Positions 43,912-57,800 of a DNA stretch of 64,000 nt are shown in pieces. The notes beneath the pieces are model-generated. The model was not told where the DNA came from. It saw only the letters and a program-made list of their open reading frames with translations, and did not search any database. The stretch's first letter is position 1. Each line of letters begins with the position of its first letter. The position numbers were made by a program, and so were the translations under genes. The stretch lies in NCBI GenBank assembly GCA_030562195.1, contig JAUJPP010000007.1:20519769-20583768 (forward strand). Direction: 5' to 3'. Source of the DNA: Nipponacmea schrenckii (lineage: Eukaryota; Mollusca; Gastropoda; Lottiidae).

Positions 43912-45773
43912 TAGGTCTTCTTCCATCACATCGGGACACCAATTTTAGTTATATGTTGGTAGACTTTAATTAAAGGGAGGTAACAAAATTTTAATATCAC
44001 AACTTTTCTTTTTACCACCTCTGGACCAGACAAAGCCATTTTCATTCAAGGAAGTTGTTAAGCTGATTTGTATCACCAACACCAATCTTGTTTCAACTTT
44101 GAAAAGCATGTAGAGTCAACCGATTCAAATATTACATGCATGCAATTACACTTGACAATTAGGGTCCTACGAACGCTGGTGTTAATGTACAACAAGAATA
44201 TTACTCGTACACTCTTCGTTGTCAATAATATCAATTACATATTTGAAGTTTTTCAACAAGCACTCTTGTATCTTTCATAAGATTTATGGATAAATCTTAT
44301 TGATGTGTGCGCGCACGTGCAATCAACACGTTACAACGCCAGACAAGGTCGAGACTTGCCGGTCGAACCTATTATAAGAAAAGCCTATCGGCATTATATG
44401 ATGATTCACTCGAGCCGTCAAATGAATAATAATATAACAGTTAAATTATGATCGATTTTACCAACAGCATTCCTCACCCACAACTGACGTCACACGTCAA
44501 TTGATGTGGCAATATGGCCTTTTAATATACTTAATACTGAAATAACGCACCGATTACATAAAATATTTTTCATAAGGCAAAACAATATAAGAAAAGCTCT
44601 TTTTCTAAAATTAAATTATTTTAAATGGAACTCGAAGCGTAAGAAGACAGACATTCGTTGAATGACCTTGACGTTGATACATCGATTAGGTCATGAAAAA
44701 GTTGAGAGGAAACGATTCCAGTTAAATTATGATAATGAGCAAAGATGGCGGTTAGTCGACGAATGTGAGTTGTCGACGTAGTTTGGATTTACTATACAGG
44801 AAATAAACAGAATAAACGTTAATTTGTGTATATATAAGGTAATAGTATTTCCTATATTCCTTTTTCTATAGTGATAACGTAAGACTTGTATAATTAATAG
44901 GATATGGAAGTTGTAACATGGAATTGTCCCGTGATATATTTATAACACAGTTGTCCAAATAATAATACTAATATTGTCAGACAGTTCCATATACACCATT
45001 GTTATATAAAAGATTTCTTATTGATTCGATCTTTGATAATTTATCAACTGGTATAATAATAAAAGATTATTCAAATAATACTTTCAACTATTTTGTTCTT
45101 ATTTAGTTTATTTGTTTAAATATCATCATAATAGAGCACAGCAAATTGGAATCAATTAGGCCCAAGATTAAACAAACATAGTCTCTTTATTAGATTAACA
45201 TAATGTGATTTGTTCTTTGGTTTTATTTGCTTAAACTTGGAAGCTCATATTCTTGTAATTTATGGATGCCTCTGTAAGTACTTAAGCAAAAAACTTAAAA
45301 TCTCTTAAAAATAATTTTAAAACTTTTCAATAAACTCTTTGTGTAACGGTACTATTATGAGTTTTGCTGGTATTCCCAGAATGGCAGTAACTACCAGTGA
45401 CCATTTGGAAAGGAGCATAATATTTTAGGAAAGGATATGCTACATAAGCCCAAAAGTCAAGAAAGAAAGAAACAACTTCTACCAGCTAATCCTTGACCAA
45501 ACCTGAATGTTCTTGGATTATCTGTACTCATTTACAGCTAGGTCATCTGGAATTATGAGTGGTAAATTACCACTGGTAATAAATCTTTCACACTTATCAG
45601 ACTTTCACAAGGATAAAAGGAATGCTGCCCTACCAGTGCTTATGTCAGTCTATGAAAATCTGTTTCAAATTGTTGACCTTTCTATATTTCAGAGTGTAAA
45701 TATAGTTGAATGTATATCAATGTCTCTACAATACCTTCACCATGTCTGCTGACGTCATAGCGATGCAGTGGAA
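43912..45773. other. Intergenic region and likely RUSC2-like promoter
   Basis: No coding frame is supported. Possible control sites: a full CRE palindrome TGACGTCA at 44485-44492 followed by a half site, AAGATGGCGG (YY1-type) at about 44744-44753, and a second TGACGTCA at 45750-45757, 17 bp before the putative ATG. The transcription start cannot be fixed from sequence alone. Confidence 0.4.
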
Positions 45774-45833
45774 ATGGATTCTAATGAAAATATTACGGAC
45801 ATTACGACCCAATCCTCTGATACGACACGTCAG
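45774..45833 (+). CDS. RUSC2: Putative first coding exon of the RUSC2-like gene
   Basis: ATG with G at -3 and +4, 20 codons, ending TTRQ at CAG/GTAAAT in phase 0. The long exon at 58396 begins in phase 0. An in-frame stop lies 24 nt upstream. The intervening intron would be 12.56 kb. Support is limited to splice phase and sequence style; another upstream exon is possible. Confidence 0.5.
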
Positions 45834-48800
45834 GTAAATATTTACTCATTTATTTCTTTCTGATCTTTATTATAAACTTTGAGAAAGTTTGATTTTTAGT
45901 TTTCGTGTTTTTTTAACCACCAATATTCTGAACGGTTGAGGTGAAAATGGATTGATTTTTGTCATATGGTTTTATCTGAATTATACTTGTAGGTATTTAA
46001 AATCATTTTTAAGCATTGGCACATGTTGATGAAGAATATATGTATTTGTCCAGTTCAGAGGGAAGTTCTATAAATTAAATCAAATTTCACCAATTGTTTA
46101 GTTCAGTATGTTCTTGCTAGGAATACTTCATTTCATTGAAATAAGTCATTTTGTTCATATTTAGAATACTTTTAAAACTATTTGTCAGAATTCTCTCACA
46201 ATATCATTCCCATGTACTAAAAGTACTGTACCGGTATATTGAAAGTATTTAAAAGCCAGGAGTAGTTCCTCGTACCCATCACAAACAAAGACATACCAGC
46301 ATTTTATATAACAATGTATAATTGTCACATACTGTGAAATATAGGGTAAAAATTTCAAGAAATAAAACAGCTATTTTAATCAGTAATGGTATTAGTTGCG
46401 TTTATAATGAAAGATATTTAGTTTATGGTAATTTAGTATTATATTTCTCCAGAGTAATATATTGTCAATTAGAATAGGTTGCTATGGTAAAACCGCTCTG
46501 CAGCCAAAATGGCTTTCTTCCAAAATGCAAATGTGGATTGTTAATGTCTACTTTATTGTCATAATATGTTGAAAATGGAACAGTTTGATATGAATTTAGA
46601 ATAATATAAAAACAGTATCTGAATTTTTTGTTACATTGTCAATTAAGAGTTTTAGTGCATTATGTTTATAGGTATGTGTGAAACTCAAGTTAGGAGATTA
46701 ATTAATATTAAGTATTTGAAGAACCTTTGCAAATGAGCTGAAGACGGCTTAATTTAAATTGGCTGATGTGGTTTTCTGTCGTTGAGGTATGAATTCATCC
46801 CTTCAACACAATATACATAATCTCCTTGATATTCGACAGTAAACTATTCTGCACCTCAACCTTGAAAATTCTTTTCTTATTTTAAAAGTAAGTTTGTGTA
46901 ATCCCAGCAGTAGTAAGAAAAGATAAGATTGTATTGACTGTAACCTTATATTATGTTATTTAATAGTACGTAATAAAATCAAGATGGTGAAGTATACAAA
47001 CATTTGACCAGGTGTGTTATCTATTTAACATAGTTTAACACCAGGTACCCTGTCTTTATCTCCCTCTAGATATTCTCTTATCTCTTACTGAGTCAGAAAA
47101 TAACTATCTATTACACAAGTCTAATCAGATAGTAGAAATGCAATTGAGGTGAAAATTAGTTCCATGAGTGGAATTTTTATTACCTTTTCACAGCTTTACA
47201 AAATATGGACCGAAATTATCAATATAGTAAGAAAGATTTTGTCCTCCCTTCTTAACTACAAGGTGCTTTGTGCATTTGAGCCCTTCCAATCTGCATTAGT
47301 GATAAACAAACTAGTGGAAAAATCCAAGATATCTTCATCATGGACTCATATTCGATTCTAAACATGGGGGGTTAGCAAGCAAGGATTGAACTCAGTAAAC
47401 CACTAAAATTGTAGACTGAAATCATTCAATTACATCTATATTATAAATATATTCTAAATACACTTTCAAATTAATTCACACTTTATTGGAATCAAATCAT
47501 TTTCTACTGACCCAATGTCAATGTGAGAAACACACTTTAAATTCTAAATTTATTTGAATGTGGTCGTTTGATAATGGGAAAGTCTGGAAGGTATTAAAAT
47601 GAACTATAGCCATTAGGTTTCCTCATTAGTCTATGATTGTATAAGGAAAGAAACTTAGGTTTGATTGACCTACAGTCTTGTCTGCCTTCAGAAATTTTAT
47701 TTTATTATAATATAATTATATCGTTCTTCTCAGCCATTTTAAGACTGGGAGATATTATGATTGAATTTTATAAGTGTTATGAGTTAAGATATTTTTGTAT
47801 GGTTTTAAATATTGATGTGGTAGAAAATTATTAGATTAGTCTCTAGCTTGTCAAGTTAGATTCATCTTGTTTACTTGGCAACAGTTAAATAAAAATTTTA
47901 ACAGCAGGTTTTAGGATTATACTTCAAACAATTGTACCGCTTGACCTACCCTTTTATTTTGTCATCAGTCCTATCTTTAGGGTGTGGCCCACATGGTCAG
48001 GGCCCTACCTATCAAATATTCTAAATTTTCTTCAGTTCAGCAAAGATTAAATTACAAAAATAAATAATTTTGATTGGGATTTTGGTGCCTCAGAATTGTC
48101 TGGGCTACTTGTTTTCCAAAATATTAAAGGCCCCAGCACCAATTCAGTCTTATCATAAGAAAAAATAGAAAAATTTGACTAATTTTTTAACCTAATGCCA
48201 AATATTTCAAAAATACAGCCTCATTCTAAAAAAATTTTAATTTGTGGAAAATAATGAACAATTAAGAGAAGACTTCAATTTACAATGTATGTCAAAGTTT
48301 TACTTATTGCCGTATTTCATTTTTTATCTTGCCACTATTGATCTTGTCTCACAACTATCATCTGGTAAATGTCAGCCATTTTGTGAAAGTGTTATCCAAT
48401 TATATACCATTTTATTTGATGGCTTCTGTACAATGAATATAGCTTATTCTAAACATTATTACTTCAAATGACATTTGTGATGTATTATTTGTGTTTTACT
48501 GCATTGAATATATTTGACTATCATGCTAAAACTTCCAGCATTTTCTTCAGACATTAAACAATCTACAAATGTTTTTGATGGAATTGTATTTGTTTTCAGA
48601 AAACCTTATATGATATTAGTATGAGATATGTAAGACTTCCATTAATATTGTATTTGTGTTATTCAAAAACCTGATGGTCTTAAAACTGTTACTTATTACT
48701 GAATCTTTGTAATTGTAATTAGAGTAATATAAGCCTTGTAGCTATGTCTTTGACTAATGATATAATCATTAGACTAACTTAGTATATGTATAATATTGAA

Positions 48801-51800
48801 TAAAAAATATTAATAAAATAAATAAAATACTGAAAGTAAACAATCATGAATTTACACTAAATAGAATTCAGTAAATAGACTTCAAGATGTAAACACTCAT
48901 AATAATATTTATTACAGACTGAGATGAGATGAAAGATGATAATCTAGATTTGAAATAATATATCTGTAGTATAATTAAGTTCATCTTTAAAATCCTGTTT
49001 CTGATATTTAAGCAGATTGAGTCGAATTATTTCTAGAACCCTGTTTACACTACAAAATTTATCTGTTCTTGGAATGGTTCTCAGAATGGTACGGATGAAT
49101 TTAGTGTAATGTCAACGGTCAAGCATTTTCAGTACGGTTCCAATTCTGGCCCACTGGTTCTCTCTATAAATTGGTGTTGTGTAAACTGGAAGCATGCAGA
49201 GGACGGATTGCTGCGCATGCACATTGTTGACCTTCACCTTTTCTGGCGGAATTTGATCATTATCAGAAGCCTTTTTGTTTTCATCTGTGTTACATAGTCT
49301 TTTTTTTACCTCTTTCATGAAGAGTTCCATAAGAATGCGTCTGAGAGCAGTGAACCGTGTATTATTGTTGTTATTGTAAACAGGGTAATCACAGCCTGGT
49401 CCAGACCGAGAATGGAACACTTAATAGCGGTAATATATAAACGGACATATGATATCATCGGTGTAAAATATGTAGTCACTATGTTTAAGAATAAATGATT
49501 TTCGATGTTGGTTGTACTTGCTTGTGACATTTTGTTTCAAAGACAATTTTATAAAAATGAGAGTTTTGTGCTCTGTTATTTTATCATATACTATTCTATA
49601 TCTTATTCTCAAGTTGTCCAGTAGAACTCTTCAAAGAAAAAAAGCAATCTTATCAAATGATTTTCTTGTGAAACATTATTTAAAAGAAATATTTTGAAGG
49701 TTGCCCAATATCTAAAGAGGTAGGTTAGAAGGTAAGAAAAAAAAAGGTTAAGATGATAACCGAAATCTAAGTTCACTGTTTTTTCTAGCCAAGGTTATAA
49801 TTAGGTTTGATAAGATATTTGAAAAAACCTTTCAACTGTCAGATAAACTCTAGACATTACACATTCCTTACACTGAATTTATCTCTCTATTGACAACTCA
49901 ATTTTAGGGTGGCATACAGTTTTAACTGGCTCTCAATTCACATTTGAATATGTGATGTTGGAATAACTCAAAATGATTCATGCGCACATGTAGATAAAGT
50001 AGGTTGGATACACAAATGTCATTTAAATTTTGATACATTTGTGTGTATGTTCAAATGATTTGGATTAGTACAATCTATTACGTGTATATGACATGTGACT
50101 CAGTCATAATTATGTCATTCAAATTAAAAAGTATTACATACTGTGGTCATGTGATACCATTACTTAGATAACTGTCGTGAAAACTGAAGAAAAGTCCAGT
50201 GCTGTTACACCTGGTTTTGCACAACAACAACAAATATTTTAGTGTGACTGAATTTTTATTTTTGTAACTTGTGATGACAATTGTTTACTTCATTTTACAA
50301 GCTCTTAACTTTCATTTGTCAGTCATTGTTTATCTTTTACTGACACGCTAGGTTTTGTCTTGTTAAATCTTTATTAATTAAATAACTCAATGTTCTGAAA
50401 TAAATAATGAGAAAGGATACATGTTCAACTCATCATTATCTTCTTTTAACATTTTGACTATCAGCATTTAGACAGTGTAAAAATAGAATGATGTCGGTGG
50501 GATTCCTGGCAGGGTTCCAGGTAGATGTAGTTCTCAATATTCACAGTACCATCTTTATTGCTAGCTAGATTCTATTACAGACAGTCTGTTCAATCAGGCA
50601 GTGCTCTAGTTTATTCTGTGAATATTTTGGATTATTTGATTACTATTATTCCATCATGGATTAAATTTTGGATATTGTTGTAGTTATTTCAAATTGACTC
50701 ATGTTGAACACATTACAGGTAACACTTAAAGAGAAGTCAAATATATGTTTGACTTTCAGATATATTTTGCTAAAGGTTAAGTCAGAGAGATTTCTAAGCA
50801 TTAAGTTGGTTGGTTTGATTTATATACATGGTATCAAAACCTGGCCTTATTCTTTCTTAAAAAAAACTTAACTTAGATACAATGCAGACATGAAGAAACA
50901 CAGTAATCTGATTTGATGATGAAACTTAACTTAAAATTGAGATTAGTGATTGACAAAGCAGATGACTGGAACACTAAAATCATCTTAGGCTCAGTTTTAA
51001 AGCCTTGAATAAGTTTTTTGCCAGTTAACAAACTATATTGCTTGTAAATTCAAAGTAATAGTAATATCAAATTGGAAATATTCAATTTAACTGTTAAAGA
51101 TTTAAAGGAAAGAGATGATTTTTGTCTGTTTCTAATAGTTAACAGTTTACACATTCAAACAGACAGAAGACTTCTTGATTTTCTCTAGGTGAGGACAACT
51201 ATTCATCTGTTCTTTTAGTAGCAGTGGACATATAATTTGACATATCTTCAATCAAACATTATATATACTAGAAGTAAAGGATTGTATTGAGTCAAGATAA
51301 AAAGAAATAAGACATTGACTTCCCAAGATCAGAGTGACCCAGTGTCAGTGAAATCTGTATTGATTGTATGTTCTAAAGATTCATCTGTACTTTGAAAGGT
51401 TATAATCTTGTTTACGTTGAATTGAGGATTTTATTAGAACCATATTGATTAGATTATTTAGGAAGAAAAACGATATTTTATGTAAGTTGAATTCAATTAG
51501 AGAGAGATTAAATTTGTGTACTGATTCACTGATAGATACCATGTTAGACTTTGACAGATTTGGCATCGGATGCGAATGAGTAATTAAATAACTTTTCCAT
51601 TGATATGATAGGTATTTTCTTTTATATTTGAAATTAATTTCAACAGTGTTCAGAGAACTGAACTGTTAGAATGAAAACAATTAGAATGGCTGTTATAGCT
51701 TATTCATCAGCATAATTAAATTCATTTACATGTAAGATGATTTGTTTGAATAAATACAATTGGCTTGTATTGTTTCAATTTCTGTCTTACTTTCATGTAC

Positions 51801-54800
51801 ATCATGTAATGATTGATGATTTGTTTGATCTATTAGGAATGACATTAAAATACAGCTTATTTAGCAGCATTATTCTTTACAACTCTGCATTAAAGATGAT
51901 AGTGATGAAATGGCTGATGTATCTTCTAGTGTTATATAATTAGGTAGGATCAAAGAACTGGGATGAATTTAATGTTGAAACTCAGACCAGTATCTAATTT
52001 ACCAGTGTAATTCAGTAGAATGATATAATGGTTAGAAAGTTGGTGTTGGCGTCACTAGACTCAATTTATTCTGTATTGATTCAGATATAGTCTCACTCAA
52101 ACAGAATGAAGTCGACAGCGTATTGTTGGTCAATATCAATTGTAACAACTAAAGTGTTTACTTTCTTTTCATACCATCTGTAATTTTCCTGTATTACATT
52201 TATCTATAGGCTATGTCTTTCTTGATGAAACTGAAATAATTTAAAGAAATAATTGGGTGTAAAACACTACTGATTAAAGGATAAGTTTAAAATAATAATC
52301 AACTAAACAAATTCTTTTAAGTTCTGTGGCTATTATTGTTGTTGTTAAGAGCAGAAATAGTCAGATGCAAGAGACTATATTGATTAACAGTAGACATGAG
52401 AGATAGGAAGAAACAGTAGAATATTGATCAGGATTTAGTCTCAATCTACCATCATTACCTAAACTCTTTTATTGATTTTTAGACTGCTTCTAGTTCCTTT
52501 CATTAATTCACCAACTGTCTTTTTTCTCTTCACTGACAAAACAGAATTTCTTTAACTGAATGAATTTCACTCAGACTGTATTAAGAATGTTTTGAAAAAA
52601 TGGTCTGATTCTAATCCATTTCAATCTGTGATTTATATGTTGATTTGTTACATGGTACTAGTAGACACAGGTGCTGCCTGAATAATTCTATTGAAATTGT
52701 TCTCAGAACATTTGTCCAAAGTTAGGAATCTGTTTTACTTTATGATGATATTCAGTGTTCAAGGATACCAACTCTGGTGTCATGACGGAGTAGTATAAAA
52801 ACTTAATTTTTATAAGATAATAGAGGGAATCTATTGTTTAGTACACTGATATATATAATATATACTCAAATTGGCTCAAAGTTTGAGAATTAAACTTATT
52901 ACACTTATTATAAGAGGTAGTATTCAATTGAGTGGTAATTACCTGTGATTCAATGGAGGCATTGCACAGATCAGACTTAATAACATAGTTCACTTGGGAT
53001 ATAAGAAATGAATTCCATTGTGCCTAAAGGTACTTTAGGCGAAATAAACAGAAACTGTGCATTTTCTGCTGTCATTTGTATAAAAGTTGAGATGTAATAA
53101 TCCACACTCATTTCAAAAAGTTGTAAAAAATGTAACTCTATTTAGGTATAAGATTGTAATGTTCTTTATTACCAGAACATCATTTGGCTATGTTATCACT
53201 TGTATCAAACAAAGTTGGTTATTGTTAATATTTTGTTTAAATTGTATCATTAACTGACATGACACTGACAGAATCATTATAAAGTGAACCTAGTCTCACA
53301 AGTTTATGTCAATTTCTAATGAAGTCTGTCATAAAAAGTTGATTTGTGTTGTAAATATTGATATCATTGATTGACCTACATTACCCGATTGCCATTAGAA
53401 ACAGTAATGATATTGTCAAGTTTAGATCAGGTCAATCAGGACAGGTTGTTTTGTCTCTGCCAGCCTGTCATTGTAAAACATACCGGTACTACATATTTTT
53501 ACCATAGGACAAACATTTTGAGTCTTTACAATCTGATTGATTGGGTAATACTACATCTGTATGATCACTACCGCTAGTTAACATGATATTATCTACAAAT
53601 TTTAATAATTTCTCATCTGTCCAGGTTAGTTTTGGTTATATTTCACGAGTTGTATAGGTTTATTTTTAATTTTTTATAGTAAAATGACTAACTTGTTTTG
53701 ATTGTTTTTGATTTATCTAATTTAATTATTAAAAAAGCATGATTAAGTGATGAGTACCAACAATCTACTAGTTTATTTTTTCCAAGGTAAACTATAAGAA
53801 TGGCAGTATGGCTGATCAATCTCGCCATCCCTAGATTGTCTATGAATCAGAGTTGTGTTAGAGTTTAACTAGAAATACTGATGACTAATACAGTCAGTTG
53901 AAAGAAGAAATTGTTTCATTATGGAAATTCAATGTTTCAAATACCGGTAATTTTAACATCAAAGCTATTTAAGGAGAATGTTATTGTTTTTTATAGAAAG
54001 GAAATCTGAATGTTTTATTCACATCTTTAACAATTTTTGATGGTTTAGAAATTTTGATCTCTAAATGATTAGAGTCAACATGAAAATTACCTGTTAAAAA
54101 AAAAAAATGCATTTTACTGAGTTTAAATTGCAGTTGACATATGTGGCTATATTTTGATAAAATAGCTAGAAATAGCTTTTAATTTTATTGTTATATTTGT
54201 CTCAAAAAGATGGCTTAGATTTTTATTTTATTAAAGACCGGGAAGTTGATTTTTGTATGACTAATCTGCTCATACTGATATTGCAAACTATGTCATCTTC
54301 CTACAGTTTCTGCTGCTAATAAACATTGTTGTATGTCTGACACCTGTATTACTTGGCGCCAAAATACATGATATCGTTTCCTGTTATATTGTTTTTATCC
54401 TGTGAAATTATCTAGTGTTATGTGGTATCAGTTTTAATCTAAATACCAGTTCTTCATCATACAGATTACATTGTCTAAAAATAGTTTACATATAACAGCA
54501 AAATCATCATATTTCATGGTATTTTAATTTAATGCTAGTTATCTATTTTCACAGTTAGCAAATATATACATGCATGTTTGGTGCATGTACTTAAATTTAC
54601 AAAACAAATTGTGAAAGTGCAAGCTTGATAATTGGCTGGTTTTATAATATTGTGACATTTTGAATATCACTCATCTCAGTGTCATATTACTTGGTGCAGG
54701 ATGTAATGGCAGAAATGTTGCATAGGTCATTCCAAACTGATGTCCAAAGAGGACACAAGCATCACTAACTTATGATTCAGAGCCTCAGAGCTTCATAACA

Positions 54801-57800
54801 TATTTGAAAAGTGTTACATGGCTGAAAATCTTGATTTGTTCATTCAAATATAGAGTAATAAATAGTACCTTTAAAAAACAGAAATTAAACATCATTTAGT
54901 ATTCTACTCTACAGTAATTTACTTCAGAAATAAAAGGAAAATAGCAGTCAGAAGAGAAAGTGTTGAAGGTGTCAAGGTTTGATTTATTAATGATGTTCTA
55001 GTGTTTCTAGTAAAAACAATATGGTCACTATTTCTTCACTTCAGTATGGTTTTTCTATTAGTATGTTGAAAGATGGATATGTTTTAGAGGTTGTACAGTA
55101 AGTAAGGTAAAATAGGTGTGTTTAAATATCAGGTATAGGAAAGATTTGTAGTAGTTTGTACTGGAATGATTGGAAGCTACCAAATTTATTCTAATAAATT
55201 CCACCTTTTCTGGTGCACTGATAGTATATGCTTTATAGTTAGACAGTATTAGTAGGTTATGAACAACATGGATGATGTGTAGTGTTATTTATTCTCATCA
55301 CCTAAACTTAATATGCATTTTAAGATCTAGAATTGTAGAAATTTATAGATCCAACAAACATGAGGTTGGATTCAGGTTATAGAGAATAGATGGTTTTGAT
55401 TGCCAAGTATAATGTGACGTGTGGTTTTGTTTTCAATTCTTCAAATGATACCTGTCATGTTACTAAAGTTGTGCATCAAACACAATTTTAATTTGGTTTT
55501 GCATGAATTACTACAATCCAAATCTGTGGGCATGGTTATAAGAATTTGTGATAGGGAAGCTTAACAACTGTATTCTGATCTACCTGGTGTGATTGTCATT
55601 CATTGTGCTTATATTTTGTAGGCATGATCAAATCCATTAATTAACACAATAATGATCAATTATTTCAATCGGAACTTGATACCAGCCCTTGATTGTCTGT
55701 CATAAAGTTCACTATTATAATCAATAGAACTAAGTAGCAGAAAATATTTACCTCCTGGCTACATGTGAAATAGTGCATGCTAATTTATTAGAATGAATAC
55801 AGTAATAATAGAAATAAATAATGGTAGACCATCTGTTGACTGTAATGTTTCTAGAGTTATAAGGAGTAGAGGTGGAGTGTGACAGATGGTGCAGTTGTTC
55901 CACCCATTATCAATATATTGATGTTGTACTAGAGACTGTAGGTCTGTACAATAATTCATACTTATAAATATTACCATTATACATGCCAAGAGTGACACAC
56001 TTTCAATGATGGATATTTACATTATTCAATTTAGACATTTCATATATTTGTGTATAATTGTATATAATAAACATACAAAAAAACATATTGCAGACCATAT
56101 ACAAATAGATAGCCATATTTTCAAATGTTATAAGTTTGGAATACTGTTTATTAGGAATGGGTCTTTTTTCACAATTGGTCATTCTACCCTAGAACCCTTA
56201 TATGAAGAATGTGATTTTTTATGTTATCAAGATTGTCATTATTACTGATCAGATTTGACCTACTTTATTTTTTGTCTGTAGTTATAGATATTTTTTATTC
56301 AGTCCAAAAAGTGTTTGGCAACAATCTTACAATTGGCATAAATCCATTCTACTAGTAATTTCAGAACAGTTATACGATTCTTTCACTGTTGAACATATTG
56401 TTTTTTGTTTGTTTGTAAATTAAAACTTACCAATGTAATGAAATCAAGGAAAATCAAGAGTTTTCTATAGTACTATTTTTTGAAGCTTGTTGTGTATTGA
56501 AGTTGTATAACATGCTGTCCAAGTTGGTCTAATTACTATAATCTTCTATCATCTTATCAGATGGAATAATTTTACTGGAGTCTTTTCACCATATCCTTAA
56601 CTGATAGTGTACAGCTTCATATTATTTCTACATAAACAATGGTAACTGTATATGTATGTTTGTAGCAATATCTACTTTAAAGTTAATTGTACTGTTTTGA
56701 AGTTCATCTGGTAGTAGTATTGATTTTCTCATATATGGCACCATTCTATTTTTGTAAATACTGAATTTGTCAAGAATTGGTAATTTGGTGTGGTTGATAT
56801 TTTGCAATATTATTTGCATTTCATGCAGTATCTAAAACTGTTACAAGAAGACAAGTTTTAGCTGCCAGTAAGGCTTTTATAATGAAAATTAGAGAAAACA
56901 CGAGGTTCAGATATTTGATTAAGTAGTTTAAGTAACCTTTCATGGCTTGGTAAACTTATATGGCATGTACTAAAAATGACAATTTGACATAGACAGGCTT
57001 TTAAAGATTTGATGTTTAACAATTTCATGTCTGGACCCAAATAGAATATGACTTTGATAGATTTAATTGATGTCATTCTAAAATTGGAAAAAATAAATTT
57101 GTTGTAATGTGTAAATTAATAATAATATATCATTTGTTATGACATTGATATATAGAACACTGTATTCTATAAGTTGATATTAGATTATGTATTTCATAGT
57201 CTAGCTCTCTATTCATCCTGAATTTGACATTTTGGTAAAGCGCCAACTATCATGAATAATATATACAGAAGTGATGTAGGCTGATCTTTATTTGAATGTT
57301 TAACACTGTCTTGTATAATGTTGTAATATGTTACATATGGTAAGCTTTATAATTCTCTTTATTATGATTCCTAGCTAATTATAATTGATGAGTTTCATAT
57401 GGTAAAAAGTATTTCCTGCTTTAAGTTTGTCAAATAAATGATAGATTTGTACTTGCTGGTTCAGTTGATTTCCAAATTTCTGTATTAAATGGTTTGATTT
57501 ATATCTTATTGCATATCTTTTGTTAATTTTGTATTTGTATCATGACAAATATGGACCAGTGACAGACAGATATCTTCATGAACGATTTAAATTACAAGTG
57601 GTCAATAGCAGAGAACATCATATTATTAGGTCTCCTATCAGTTCAGTACATACAATATATTACCCCTTGATGAAGTTCTAAATGCTTAGGTTCAAATCAT
57701 TACTGGATATGCATGAATATTGTTGTAACATGATAAAAGTTCTTTTAGATTGTATTTTTCGCTGAAGTCGGTTTCTCAAGGAAGTAATTATAGGTTTACC

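Noticed and set aside
45507..45752. 81-residue frame just upstream of the RUSC2-like first exon
   Set aside because: It has no recognisable domain, is out of frame with the downstream ATG and lies in AT-rich DNA of that length by chance.
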